Source of the DNA: Thamnaconus septentrionalis
Lineage: Eukaryota; Chordata; Actinopteri; Tetraodontiformes; Monacanthidae
Length of the DNA: 64,000 nucleotides
Assembly (NCBI GenBank): GCA_009823395.1
Contig: CM020513.1
Coordinates: forward strand, 1,507,501 to 1,571,500
Direction of reading: 5' to 3'
Shown here: piece by piece, positions 34,380 through 63,075 of the stretch
Layout of the letters: every line of letters begins with the position of its first letter
Numbering within the stretch: position 1 is the first letter of the stretch
Made by a program: the position numbers and the translations under genes
The notes under the pieces: generated by a model
The model's input: the letters and a program-made list of their open reading frames with translations, nothing else
What the model was told of the DNA's origin: nothing
Databases searched by the model: none

Positions 34380-37300
34380 GAGCAAAACAAAAGTTTCCTG
34401 CTCTTCCTTCTTCCCCGAGGCCTGCACTTTGCCGCTGCGGGGACCCCCAGTCCTGATTGGCCGAGAGGCTCTAATGTGCTTCTCAATTCAGATAAGGCTG
34501 GGCTTCTTTCTCCCGTGGCAGAAGGTGTGTCCAGCTCATTCATTTTGTCAACTAGCCTATTAAATGATAGACACCAGAGACAATAACGCGCCGGCCAAAG
34601 TTTAACATGCACCAAACAGTCTCCTGCAGTAGTAAATAGTTCTCTCCTTTCTCTCGCCTCCCATTGTGCCTCATACAAACCCTTCAGCAGTTCATTTGCA
34701 ATGTCCCTCCTTTTTTCTTCTCCCCTTCCCCTGTTGCGTTTCGCAACATTAGCCAGCGATGGTTTTTGGTTTTGGTTACAGCAAAAACGAGGGTGAAAAA
34801 AACCTGTTAGAAATCCCAAAAAACGATGACTGGAGAGTAATTGAAAAAAAATATTCAAAGAAGGTAACACTTTTTGATATCTTCTTTATGTAGGGTTAGG
34901 TGTGTGAGTGGATGAAACTGTGCATTCAGCTCAACAAGTCAAAGAAAGAATCTTTATTGTCAGTATATGTGAAATTAGCAGCAATCGCTTGTCAGCTTCA
35001 TTCAAGAGTGCAAAAGATTGAACATTTCATCAAAAAATGAATCAAGGTTCAGCCAAAATTATCAATAGAAAAAAAATGTTTTATTTAAAAAACATTTTTT
35101 TTTCTGTTTCTGTTGTTACGTGTTTTCAGGGTTGCACGCTTTGCATGTTTTGATGTATGAGAGAGCGAGAGAGAGGGAGAGAGGGAAGCAAAACAAAACA
35201 AAAAACACACGCGTGAGGAAAAGGCTTGTGTAACCTTTCACACTGCAACTAATGATCCTCCACATCATAATAGGAAGTGGGACAAGAGGGGCGACAGAGC
35301 CGGATTTTAGGCACAGTAAACAGGCATATCGGCACTGGGCCTGGCAGCCGTGGGGGCTGCCGGGGGGCCGAGCGGGGAGCTCCGGTCCGCGCGTGTTGAT
35401 ACCTCATGCTGAGCATGGAAATTGGCCCAGACAGCTCGGCCTATTGTGTGACGGCCAGAGAGCCAAAGGTTGCTTGTAATCAAATTTGAGGTTTTATTCC
35501 TCAGGCTGGTGGAGAAGGCACGGCGCTCTGTCACATGACGAGTGTTTTGCGGAACTGTGAGAGTGTGTTAACATGCTTTCATGTGGAGCGGCGGTGGCGG
35601 CGGCGGCGGCGGCGGCCATGGTCCCATGAGGCTTTTTTTTCTCCTCTTTTTTCATGAGTGCTTTTGCAAATGTGAAAGACTTCTAACATAAGAGAGCACC
35701 CTGCACTGTTGAGCACCACTGATTCCAATTGTTTTTAGTGGAGTATGGCTGAAATGTGGTCAGCACTGAGGATTTATGTTTACCTCTAGAACAACATTAG
35801 TAGAGTTTTGAGTTTTCAGATTTAAGGAAATAAGTTTTATTTCCAGGGTATTAAATAAAAAAAACACACAAAAATTCCTCAGTACCCAGTGAATTTCCAA
35901 TTCTGATCTCGACTTTGTGGATTTTTTTTTTTTAAAAGGCATCGCTAAGAGCATATCATCATTAAGATTCACCACTTCGTAATTAGACAGATTCCAATAG
36001 AGCTCTCCAGGAGAGGGAGGTATAATTAGGCTATTCTAAAACAGGAGGTCTTGGAAAACACCCCAAGGCAAGTTCATGTGAATTTATTTGATGTCCATCT
36101 CTTTTCAGAAATGGAGGGAAAGTAAAAAAAAAAAGAAAAAAACGAGGGTCCCTCCATTCACAGACCCAACAATGGGGCCCGTTGAAAGCTAGCACTCTAC
36201 AGACGCGCTGAGATCCCTTTTCTCCCCCTTTCTAACCCCACTAAAGCCCTTAAAAAGATAGCGGCCCATTGCACACGCAATTGATATTCCACCACTCGAA
36301 CTTAATATCGTGAATGGAGGGCCAGGCTCCATGAATCAGGGAGACAATGCGCTTAGCTTAGCAGCAAACTGGCACTTTGTGCGCGGTGTCTGTGTCCCAG
36401 AGGAGGAAGTTTCTAATGTGAGCCCCACAATTGTGTGTCTATAGAGTTCTAATGAGCTTCTGTACGCCGAGTGAATGGCTGCGGGCAATTCACCGCGAGG
36501 GCCCAATGAGCCGACTCACTGCACACATTCACAACGGGGTCCAGGGGGGTGTGTGTGTGGAAGGGGGGCGGGAGGCAGGCAGGGAGGGAGAGAGGGAGGG
36601 AGGGACGGAGGGAGGAGGGGTGCTCTTTAAAGGATCAACATGCATGCTTTGATGGAGAGGTACGTCTATTGATAGCTAGTATCCAGATACTTATACTTTT
36701 TTAATTGAATTATGTACTTAGCAAAATGCTTTCTCACAGTTGTGCCAATCTTGTTTGACAACCTGATTGATTAAGTTACAATGTCATAAAAGAACCGGGT
36801 TTTAAGGTTAAAACAAGTGAGCTGGTCAGCACTACTGTATACGCAGCAATTTAATGAAGTGCTTTAGACATATTTTTACACCATTAAAAAAAAAAAAAGG
36901 AACGACAAACTGTCTTATCATCTCACGTCATATGAGACTGGAATCATTGTGTCTGCGGTTTTGCAGTAACTGTTGTCAGAAACAAGGCCGTGTCACACAG
37001 CCTACAAAGGCCCACAACTGTGTTTGATGTTGCAATCCATGCCGTAAGTTGAATTTTGTGAGCCACAAAGTGATGGCCATTAGAATTCAGTGTTTCCCCA
37101 TGTGCAGCGTTTCTCAGCCCCAACTAGTGGACATACCTGCAAATAATCATTAAATGGCAAAGGAGAGAAAAAAGTCATGCGAAAAGCAAGTAAACTTGAT
37201 ATTTTTCTGTGTTTTTTGTAATGATAATTGTAATGGATTTCTTACACAAAACTATGTCCTTTAATTAACATATTTGGACTTGCAATAATAATTTTCTAAA

Positions 37301-37655
37301 CTATTATAAGATTTTATAAATATTTGAAAATGGCAGCCTTATTCTTTTTATTCTTATTCATTCAGGTTTGTTCTTACGACTGTTACAAACCGTTGCATCA
37401 CTTGTGGATTGAAGTAAGTTTTCTCACAGTTTGGCTGCATTCCGGTGCGTGAGCCCGGGGCGGTCGGACAGCGACACTCTCTGTCGTGTCTCAGTACTGC
37501 ACCAAGTGTATCTTAGACCACTTCAATCCTCTGCTTTGCGCGCATGATGGCGCTGTGGCAACGAGGACTGTGCACCGCAGGCGTTTGAGTGCAGCAGAAA
37601 CATGACGTGTGAACGATCGTGAACACAAAGTAAGTGTTGGACGTGCATGCCCCCT
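34380..37655. other. dbx2 upstream region
   Basis: No gene found. It holds the dbx2 promoter side (34380-34900); a short interspersed-repeat-like piece at 34936-35010 (TCTTTATTGTCAGTATATGTG); unique GC-richer sequence at 35250-35560; a (CGG)n run at 35588-35616; and a unique patch at 35990-36480 with TAATTAG, CAATTGATATT and CTAATGAG words that could be a neural enhancer. A purine run is at 36560-36620. 36660-37500 is AT-rich with nothing recognisable. Confidence 0.45.
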
Positions 37656-37659
37656 TCAC

Positions 37660-37814
37660 AACACAACACAACACAACACAACACAACACAACACACAGTT
37701 ATTGTATTGAAAAAAAAATAAAGGGTCAACAACCTCATTAGAAATTATTTACCTGTATGTATGTTTTAGTGTAACCCAATGGAGGGAGGCAGGAAAGTAG
37801 TGTTATTAGTATTG

Positions 37815-37869
<55 letters not shown>

Positions 37870-37935
37870 CATTGCCGAGTTTTGAAGGCGCCTATACTTG
37901 ATACTGGATAAGAAAATACATGCACAGCATAAAAA
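37660..37935 (-). mobile_element. L2 tail fragment with (ATT)n and nearby (ACAAC)n repeat
   Basis: (ACAAC)n at 37662-37696, then (ATT)n at 37811-37869 followed by GAGTTTTGAAGGCGCCTATAC. The GAAGGCGCCT segment beside an ATT tail matches the 3' end of the L2 fragment at 27030-27060, in the same orientation, so this is probably a second, shorter L2 3' end. Confidence 0.55.
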
Positions 37936-38239
37936 CAACTGTCACAATGCAGTACATATGCACATACAACTCTTCTTTTTATTTTTATTTTTTTTTTAAC
38001 AACAGTTAAGAACAGTACATTATCTCTCACAACCTGACAGTATCAGTTAGAACCTGTATCATTAACCCAATAAAGTGCAGACACTCAATGTAAAACCAAG
38101 CTGCATATACTAATAACCAGCTGTCTCATCAGGCTGAACAACATCCATCATGAAAAAAACCCAACAGGGAACACACAATACAGACTCAGCACTCCAGTGC
38201 AACTGATGAACCACACACTCATTGAGAATATGACAATAA

Positions 38240-38240
38240 C

Positions 38241-38269
<29 letters not shown>
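38240..38269. repeat. Poly-A tract
   Basis: About 30 consecutive A residues immediately before the gypsy remnant. Confidence 0.95.
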
Positions 38270-38272
<3 letters not shown>

Positions 38273-38279
38273 CTGATGA

Positions 38280-39971
38280 GTAACAAAGGCCCTGAGATGA
38301 CCAGGCTGCTTCATAGCTCTCCCAAACTGAGGCAGCCGTGGTTGGGGCTCATTTCAGACCGTAGCAGACTCTGCACTGTCAGAGATGAGGGGCTCCTCAG
38401 CCACCCCTCCTGTAACAGTGCATTGTCCTGCTGTGAGGGGACCAGAGGAGGGGACGAGCCGTTGAGAGAACCAGGAGGCAGAGGCAGAGTGTATGGCTGA
38501 GGTCCCCCGGCGGGCCCAACACTTCCAAGACCCTGTACGGGCCCTTCCAGTGGGGCGCAAGTTTCATCCAGTCCGCTGTTGGATTAAGGAGCCAGCCCAG
38601 CTCCCCCACTGCATATGGCCAGTGATGAGCTGCACCATCATGATACAGTTGTTGTTTCTCCCGAGCACAGGTGCTGGCCCGTCTGGCAGCACCAAAGGCT
38701 GCCTCAGGTTTCTCCACCAGAGAAGTCACATAGTCCCCCTGAGATGGAAAAACGCCCCAGAGCCCCTGTTATGAGGGCACCAAAATATCTACTGTGACTG
38801 TCAAGTTAATCTTGGCATGTTCAGCTTCTGCCCAACTTGAAAACGGCCTGGTCAGCTTTAAATATGCACGGCAACAACTCTTTTTTTTTTTTGTTATAGA
38901 AGGAAGGTCACGTTGTAAACCTTCCAATTAAAACAGAAATATACAGTCAACACTTTAAATAACACACTATCTTTGTAATTGTCATTTTAAATATATTAGG
39001 TAATGTAACTGCTTTTATAGCGTAATTTTAACTTAAATAGTATGAACCTTAAACAGTTACTTCAACATGAAAGAAATGTTTAGCAGCAGTACTTGAAACA
39101 AGACTCATTAAAAAAAAAGGTTGGGAACATCAAACAATCCAAGCAGGACACTCATTACATCTGTCAACATAATTAGCTACAATTTTCATCTATTTCATCT
39201 TAATAATAAATCTTTAAACATTTTCAATTACAATTGCAGTCAGTGTAAGCAGTAGCTTCTTTGCGGCTTGACCAAAGCTGAACAGTGCCCTCCTCTGCTG
39301 CCTGCTGCTGTCACACTGAGCTGCAAAGAGATTCTGCTGAAGAACTGCAGCCAGCTGCTGTCACTCAGGTAATTGGCTGCAGGGAGTAAGGGATCTCTCT
39401 CCAATGCAGTACTCCACTCAGCCTTCAGGGGGCAACATTTCTTTGGGCTGGTGGACATGTTTTGAGGCCGTTGGCTTTGGACCTGACAGTGACACTGGCT
39501 TTGCGCCCATGGACCAGATAGTATGGGGTGTAGTTGGTGGTGGCATGAACAGAAGTGTTGTAGGCAAAAGTGACTGATTTCAGGTAGTCATCCCATTCTC
39601 CACTAGAGGCCAGCAAAGCTCTGGCCAGCTGGCCAATCAATAAGAGTCCAATTGAAACGTTCAACCACGCTGTCTGATTTGGGATTGTATGGGGCCGTGC
39701 GGGTCTTAGTGATCCCCAAAAGCTGCCAAAGTCTCTGTACCATCTCAGACTCAAACTGCTGACCCTTGTCGCTGCGAAGTGCCTCTGGGATGCCATGCAA
39801 CAGCACATAATCATCAAACAAACACTGCGCCACCGACTGAGCGGTCTGATTATGGCGAGCAGACAGATTTACAAACTTGTAACTCAACACATATCTTATA
39901 CGCTCAAATTCTCTCTGTGTAGTCAGAGAGGGAGAGTTTGTGTGAAGAAGAGAGAGAGCAGGTGACTTCAT
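38280..39971 (-). pseudogene. Ty3/gypsy retrotransposon integrase remnant, frameshifted and interrupted
   Basis: Minus-strand pieces of a gypsy polyprotein. 39971-39640 encodes integrase core sequence (LHGIPEALRSDKGQQFES, TAPYNPKSDSVVERFN). After a frame change the homology continues at about 39625-39470 (FAYNTSVHATTNYTPY). The integrase C-terminal region reappears at about 38815-38400 (MKLAPHWKGPYRVLEVLG). The gap 38815-39480 holds unrelated sequence. No LTRs, gag, protease or reverse transcriptase are visible, so the copy is inactive. Position: dbx2-nell2 intergenic region. Confidence 0.8.
38816..39480. mobile_element. Unidentified insertion inside the gypsy remnant
   Basis: About 0.65 kb separates two adjoining parts of the gypsy integrase. 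Possible 8-bp target copies, GTCACTGT-like (minus strand), lie at the two junctions, one with a mismatch. The ends share AACGGCCT in inverted orientation. Internal sequence is AT-rich with one short open frame of unknown nature. Confidence 0.4.
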
Positions 39972-40016
39972 CAGCCAGGCGGAGAAGCCTGGAGAGTGAG
40001 TAGGTGAAGGGACATG

Positions 40017-40570
40017 GGCTGTGTCTCAATTCAGGGTCTGCATCCTTCGGAGCACGCATTTGAAAGCCAGTTGCGTCATAGCACTCCGCGAATGCTTGTC
40101 CCAATTCCCGAAAATCCGAAGGACGCTCCAAATGCGCCCTCGAAATCCTTTGCATCCTTCTGTATCCCAGGATGCTGTGCATGCTGCTGCAAAGCATCCT
40201 GGGATCTTGGGAAGCTGAAATGGCGGCATGTACTGGCAAAGACACGACATATACATTTAAGTATTCAAATTTCACATAAAATATTCAGCTTTTAACGTAG
40301 GGTTTTTACTTATTTTAACATCCAACGCCATATATGTGAAACCAAAACCCCCAAATTCAGTTAAAATATGTGACTGTTAACACTGAGTAATGGTTAGCCT
40401 TGATGCTATAAAAACGTCACTTCCAGGATTGGCCAGCAGTAGGGAATGGTGGTGACGCAACCAGGAAATACACCGAAGGCTAGACCGTCCCATTTGGTTC
40501 GTCGGCCAGGTCCTTCTCAGGAACTGGCCAACAGAGCAGGACGCAGCTGACCCTGAACTGAGACACAGCC
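40017..40570. mobile_element. MITE with GGCTGTGTCTCA terminal inverted repeats
   Basis: Left end GGCTGTGTCTCAATTCAGGG and right end CCCTGAACTGAGACACAGCC are inverted repeats with one mismatch over the first 22 bases. The 554-bp interior has no transposase. No clear target duplication. It lies directly beside the gypsy remnant. Confidence 0.8.
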
Positions 40571-40579
40571 ATTATCACA

Positions 40580-42115
40580 CATCAAGGTCAAAGGTCTCGA
40601 GTATTTCCATGTCAGAAAGAAAGTAATATAATCAAACACACGTTATTACGTCGTCTTTGTTCAAAACTTCTCTTACTTTCTTCATTCTGCATCAACTCTT
40701 CTTTTCTTGGACGCTTTGGGATTATTAGTTAAACTCAGGTGAAAACACAGGAGTACAGTGGGTCACCAAAAACTGGTCAAAAATGGTCAGTGTGCAGTGA
40801 CCACAGCTTGGACTTTCATTTGAACCTTGACCAGATGATGAGACTTCTGCCGCACTGTCGGCCGCCTTCAGTGGTTTCTGTGTGTAGTGGAAGCACTTTG
40901 GCTCCTTCAGTGTTTATTACTTCTAACTCCAGGCTGGCGCCACACTTTAATGACTCTTATTTTGCTGATGGCACTTGGAGAAAATGACATCCCTGCAGGC
41001 AAGAGAAAGTAATGACATTGCCCCTGTCCACACTCAGATAGATATCCAGTGTTGTGAATAATGAGAATTGTCGCTCATAGCTGACGTGTCTCTAGCTCCG
41101 CAGTTGTTTTTTTTCTTAAACTGTGACACTGTTTGCTGTGCACCGCCATCAGAAGCAGAGATTAAATAAATAAGGGGTCCTGTTTGCCGAGATAAATCGT
41201 TTGTTTTGTTCTGTTTTCAACCAAGATATACAGATTGAAGACAGACTGGTAGAAAGCATTCGTCAACGTTAATCTGGGCTTCTGACAGCGAGAGCTGATC
41301 AGAGTATGAGATTGGGAAAAAAAAATCCAATAATCACATCTCCTGGTCTCTATTAATGTACTCCAGTAGAGAAACTCTTTCCAATAAATAAATAAAGAAA
41401 TTAAAAATAAAAAAAAGATTTTCCCAGCGATCCAGGGATTGACTGTAATTTAGTTTGGATTTGAGAAAGCCTCAACAATGTCTGTCTGGCAGGACATTTA
41501 TTGGGATGGAAGGGAAAGTGTCTGTGGTAATTGGTCACACGGATGAGGCAGATCAACACATTTCCCCAAGTGCTGTCAGATGAAGAGAGATTGTTATTAT
41601 TGTGACTGACAGTGCAGTTCCATTCCTTTTCCTGCCACCTGCCACATGGGAAAAGTTGACTTGACTAATTGTTGGATTAATGACCCCAGTAAGACTAACT
41701 GAGGACATCTGAGAAGCTCTGCTGATCTCAGTCTCCACCTCCTCTTACCATCATTATGCCTTTAAATGGAGAAATAAAGCTACTTTAAAAAAAGACGAGA
41801 GTCCTTTTAAACCTGGCTTGTGAAGCTGAATGCAGCTCAGCACCCATCCCGCCCCCAGCCCCTCCCCACCCCGAGGAACAGCAGCTTCACACGTCCGCCT
41901 CACGGCTCTCTCAAGATTAGTATACGCGAGAACAAATTACTTTTTGAGATTCTGCCTTCCAAAGTTGCTCCTGGCCTTGAAATAACTATTCTGAGCTGTC
42001 GAGAAAAATGAAAAAAAACAAAAAACAACCATGGCACTGCCACTCAACCAGCAGAAAAAACTGTTCAGTGGACATATAAAACAGGTCTTGATAATGTGAA
42101 TGGATAGTTTTTGCA
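40580..42115. other. Intergenic, dbx2-nell2
   Basis: No gene or clear repeat. 41400-41760 is non-repetitive, with TAATTTAG, GTAATTGGTC and CTAATTGTTGGATTAATGA words; it could be regulatory, untested. Confidence 0.4.
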
Positions 42116-42124
42116 TTTTAAACT

Positions 42125-43000
42125 TTTTTGAATGAATGAATATTTTTATAGGACAACACTAAAGAATTGACACTTTGATACAATGTATAGTAATCACAGC
42201 TTGTATAACCTTGCAAATTTACTGTCCCATCAAAATAACTCAACGCACAGAGTACACCACGAAGTGAAAATGTCCAGACTGGGCCCAAAATGTCAACATT
42301 TTGTCTTGCTGACATTATTTCCCTACACTGCCTTCTCCCTCTCGGGCCTGGAGTTCACCAGAGCTTCGAAGGTTGCCACTGGAAACCTCTTCCGCTCCTC
42401 CATGACGACATTATGGAGATGGTGAATGTGAGAAGGGAGGGGATCATCCTCTGCTTCATTAAGTTGCCATTCATGGTTCCCTCAATGAACTGTTGTTCTC
42501 CAGTGTTGGTAGCACTCATAAAGCCCCAGACTGTGACACTCCTCACCACCATGCTTAACTGTAGGCAAGACTCACTTTTTCTTTGTACTTGTCACCTGGT
42601 TGCTGCCACACACGCTTGCTGACACCATCTGAACCAAATAAATTGATCTTGGTCTCATCAGACCACAGGACATGGTTCCAGTAGTCCATGTCCTTGGTGT
42701 GCCTGTCTTCACAAACCGTTTGCGGGCTTTTTTGTGCATCATCCATTTGGGACGACAGCCATTCTACCAATTTAATGCAGTGCTCAGACGTATGGTCTGA
42801 GCACTGACACACTGACCTTTAACCCCGTCAACATCTGCAGCAATGCTGGCAGCACTCGTACCTCTATTTTTCATAGACAACGTCTGGCTATGACACTGAG
42901 CACATGCACCCGACTTCTTCGGTGGACCTTGACAAAGCCTGTTCTGAGTGAAACCTGTCCTGTTGTATCGCTGTCTGATCTTGTTTTGTTGTTTGCACTT
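42125..43000 (-). pseudogene. Tc1-like transposase relic
   Basis: The minus strand at about 42700-42590 encodes WNHVLWSDETKINLFG and KRVWQQPGDKY, classic Tc1/mariner transposase text around the first catalytic aspartates. 42552-42440 in another frame encodes VTVWGFMSATNTGE and FIEGTMN, the next conserved block. The left flank 42125-42260 (TTTGATACAATG, TGTCCCATCAAAATAACTCA) looks like a Tc1 inverted-repeat end. Frameshifts and stops show that it is dead. Confidence 0.8.
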
Positions 43001-43009
43001 TGGAAAGCG

Positions 43010-43850
43010 TTGTCTGTAAATTCAATCTGTTCATGATTTACTCAATCATCCAGATTAAGAAAGCTTTGGTAAATATTGTTTAAGAGTACTTACTTTGAAG
43101 TGTATTGTTTAAACAAAGTGTTGAACTCAGTTATGCTGATGATTTTGATGTTTAGCATTTAGTGCTCATGCTGTGTTCTGGAACTGTAAAGATGCATTTA
43201 GAGGGGACATGATTGTTGTGTTGTTTATTGGCATTTGATGGTTTAATCATTTAATTAATAATGAGAATTTAGTGATTTAAATGTGCAAATAACAATGTCT
43301 GTGCACTTGAATTCTTACCCTTTATATGGTTTATTGTAGAGGTTGAATTTTGTTATTGCAGTTTCATTCCATGCTCACATCTTCATGCAACAAGAGCCTG
43401 CTACACCGTGACTGCATGTCTTTGTGAATGGAGTTTGGCTAGCTGTCAAATTGTGGTTGCTACCCTTCAAGGAGGACAGTATATGTTGCCCCATGAAAAG
43501 ATATAATTAAAGATGTAATGAAATATTTGCAGAAATGTGAGGAGGGCGTTCTCAGTGGTGTGGTCTACATAATATGCAGATATATGCTTTATAACCTCTA
43601 GAAAAGGTTCTGATTTACCGTACAACTAATGAAAAAGGTGCAAAGATGTTTTTTTTTTGACTCAATGTTCACTTTCCCGTTTAAAAATGTGATTAAGAGG
43701 ATGTTTTGTGTTCTGATCTGTTTACTGAGCATGGTGGTTCTTGTTTTGTGGTGTTTTGAAGTAGCTGTGCCCAGACAGATGTGTGGCTGGGAGGGAAAAA
43801 AAAAATCTGATTGTAGCCACTAGAATAAACTAGACTACATCACTGGGTAT
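43010..43850. other. AT-rich intergenic sequence
   Basis: About 840 bp with no gene, inverted repeat or tandem array that I can recognise. Confidence 0.5.
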
Positions 43851-43924
43851 ATTCACTTTAGTGAGATACTCTATTTACCACCTGCTGATTTCGTACAAGC
43901 GTCATTAGACCATAGGTGACTCTC

Positions 43925-44640
43925 TGACCTGTGGGTGAAATTTGGCCTGCAGTGTAATCATATTTGGTCCGCGAGGTGTTGTACAGCACATATACCGCTA
44001 ACACTACAAATCCCAGAATACTCTGCAGGTTTTTTTGGAGCGTCAATCAGGACAGGATGGACAGGATTGAAGGACGTTATCGTTACTTCATTGGTTGATT
44101 AGGATTGTGGCCTTTCTGTGTGGTGTTGGCATGTTCTCCCTGTGTCTCTGGTCGTCCGGCTTCCTCCCACAGTCCAAAGACATGCATGTGAGGTGAACTG
44201 GAAACTCTGAATTGTCCATAGTTATGTGTGTTAGTGCGAATGGTTGTTTGTCTTTGTTAGTCTGAAAATGGATGGATAGATGGATGGATGGAATTTATTA
44301 TCAGCTCAGGAAAAAAAAAAAAGTTGCTGTCGAACTTTAAAACAGAACACTGCAAATAAAAAAAAGACATACAATTTGTAATTGAAAATTCATTTATTTT
44401 AATTACTTTTTTTTCTTTTGAAATTAAATTTTGCATGTTTGCAATACAAAGTCATGTATTGTATGGTATAAGGTTTTTTTGTTCCGTATTCAGTGTTCAG
44501 TCAGAGCAAATCTCTTATGGGTCCATATAAAAAGGTTCACCGAAGATTTTTTTCAGTAAATATCAATGCTGGCCTGACACTTTGTCCAAGTTTGACATTT
44601 TTTGTTCCTCTGTCTATTTGAGTGTGACGTCCCTCTTCTA
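43925..44640. mobile_element. Interspersed element, copy 1, carrying a nested insertion
   Basis: Colinear with the copy at 61495-62033: TACAGCACATATACC, ACTACAAATCCCAGAA, AATCAGGACAGGATG, then after the insertion GCAAATAAAAAAAAGACATACAAT, TTTTGCATGTTTGCAATAC and GGGTCCATATAAAAAG. The right end runs into the nell2 upstream region at about 44640. No coding capacity. Confidence 0.7.
44105..44293. mobile_element. Nested fish repeat with (GGAT)n tail
   Basis: GGCATGTTCTCCCTGTGTC, TCCGGCTTCCTCCCACAGT, CCAAAGACATGCATGTGAGG and a terminal GGATGGATAGATGGATGG run form a very common fish interspersed repeat. It interrupts the element at 43925-44640; the homologous copy at 61.5 kb lacks it. Confidence 0.75.
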
Positions 44641-45284
44641 GACGCCTTTTCCCCATATCCGCCACAAGGGGGCTTCAAGCACCTTTACCTTGCCCGAGTC
44701 TCTCACACTCCTCGGCCCCTCCCCTCCCGTCTCCTCGCGTCCCCGCCCCTCCCATCCTCTCGGCGAGAGGTGCAGCTCTCCTCCGTCTGTTGTGCTGGTG
44801 CGGCAGCGGCGGACTCACTGCTTTGTGCCTCCCTCCTCCGTCTGTCTGTCTGTCAGCCACCTGCTGAAGCTGCTGCTGCTGCTCTCGCTGCTCGTGTCTC
44901 CGCTGATGGTGATGATGGTGATGATATCGGTGCGGACCTTGACGGAATAATTTCCCCCCGGCTCCGTATTTTCTTTTCCTTCTTCTGCCTTTTTTTTTTT
45001 TTTTTTTTTAAATCGCCACCCTTCTTTGCTCTTTTTTTTGTGGCCAACAGCTGAAGTTGTGACGATGCCTCCGCAAAGCCTTTGGAATTGGTAGAAGAAA
45101 AAAACCCCAAAAACTAAACCCCCAAAACAACAACAAATTAACAGCCTCAAATATTTTTATCTCCTCTAAATTTACGGCTCGTGCGTGAGGGTGGGAACCT
45201 CGTCAGACACCGCCCGTCGGAAGTGGATAAAACATGGACTAATTATTTTTGTTTTTGTTTTTATTTTTGATGGTAACATTCGCC
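44641..45284 (+). promoter_or_regulatory. nell2: nell2 promoter region and 5' UTR
   Basis: GC-rich, CpG-containing sequence from about 44690 to 44960 precedes the nell2 start, followed by T-rich and A-rich stretches. No clear TATA box, which fits a CpG-type promoter. The transcription start cannot be fixed from sequence. Confidence 0.4.
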
Positions 45285-62301
<17,017 letters not shown>

Positions 62302-62435
62302 GTCAGCCAGCGCCGTCGATCCCTCTCTCTCTCCTCCCCCATACCTCTCCTGGTTGGCCGGCCGGCCGAGCGACGCCTCTCTTCCGGCCGGCGATGAATC
62401 ATTCGGGGCGATCCGCGAGTCACACGAATCAGCAG

Positions 62436-62516
<81 letters not shown>

Positions 62517-63032
62517 CCAACACAAGCCTTTTCGATTCTCAGTGTTTTTTTGTTTCACTCACGTCTCATTTACTTTTTATTCATTCAACGCTGCAGGAAC
62601 TTAATTGCATGCATTTCCCGGAACTTATACTGTTTTAATGCGAGGCCTTTTTTTCTGTGTGTGTGTGTGTGTGTGCGTGTGCGCGCGTGCACGCGTGCGT
62701 GCCTGTCGTAAAAATTGCTTCTTTTTTTTTTTGCTCATTGTTTGCTCTCTTCCCACTTATTTCCCCTCCGTCTGCAGCCAATCCCTGTGCAATTATCTCA
62801 ACACCGTCTCAACACTGGGCGGCTTTGCAGTGGAAAATCATTAGGGAGCCCCTGGACTTTGCTCATTAAGCTTCCTCAGTAGACTTGTTTATCTGACACA
62901 GTGACGTTTGTTGTCCTCCCCGGACCGGGTTGCGTTCGAGAAAACCGCCCCCCTCCCAGCCAGGGAGATTTTTTGCGAAATGTCATCTTTCCTGCATCAT
63001 TCACTGTTTTAATCAGCCGCTCTCAGCGCTGG

Positions 63033-63075
<43 letters not shown>

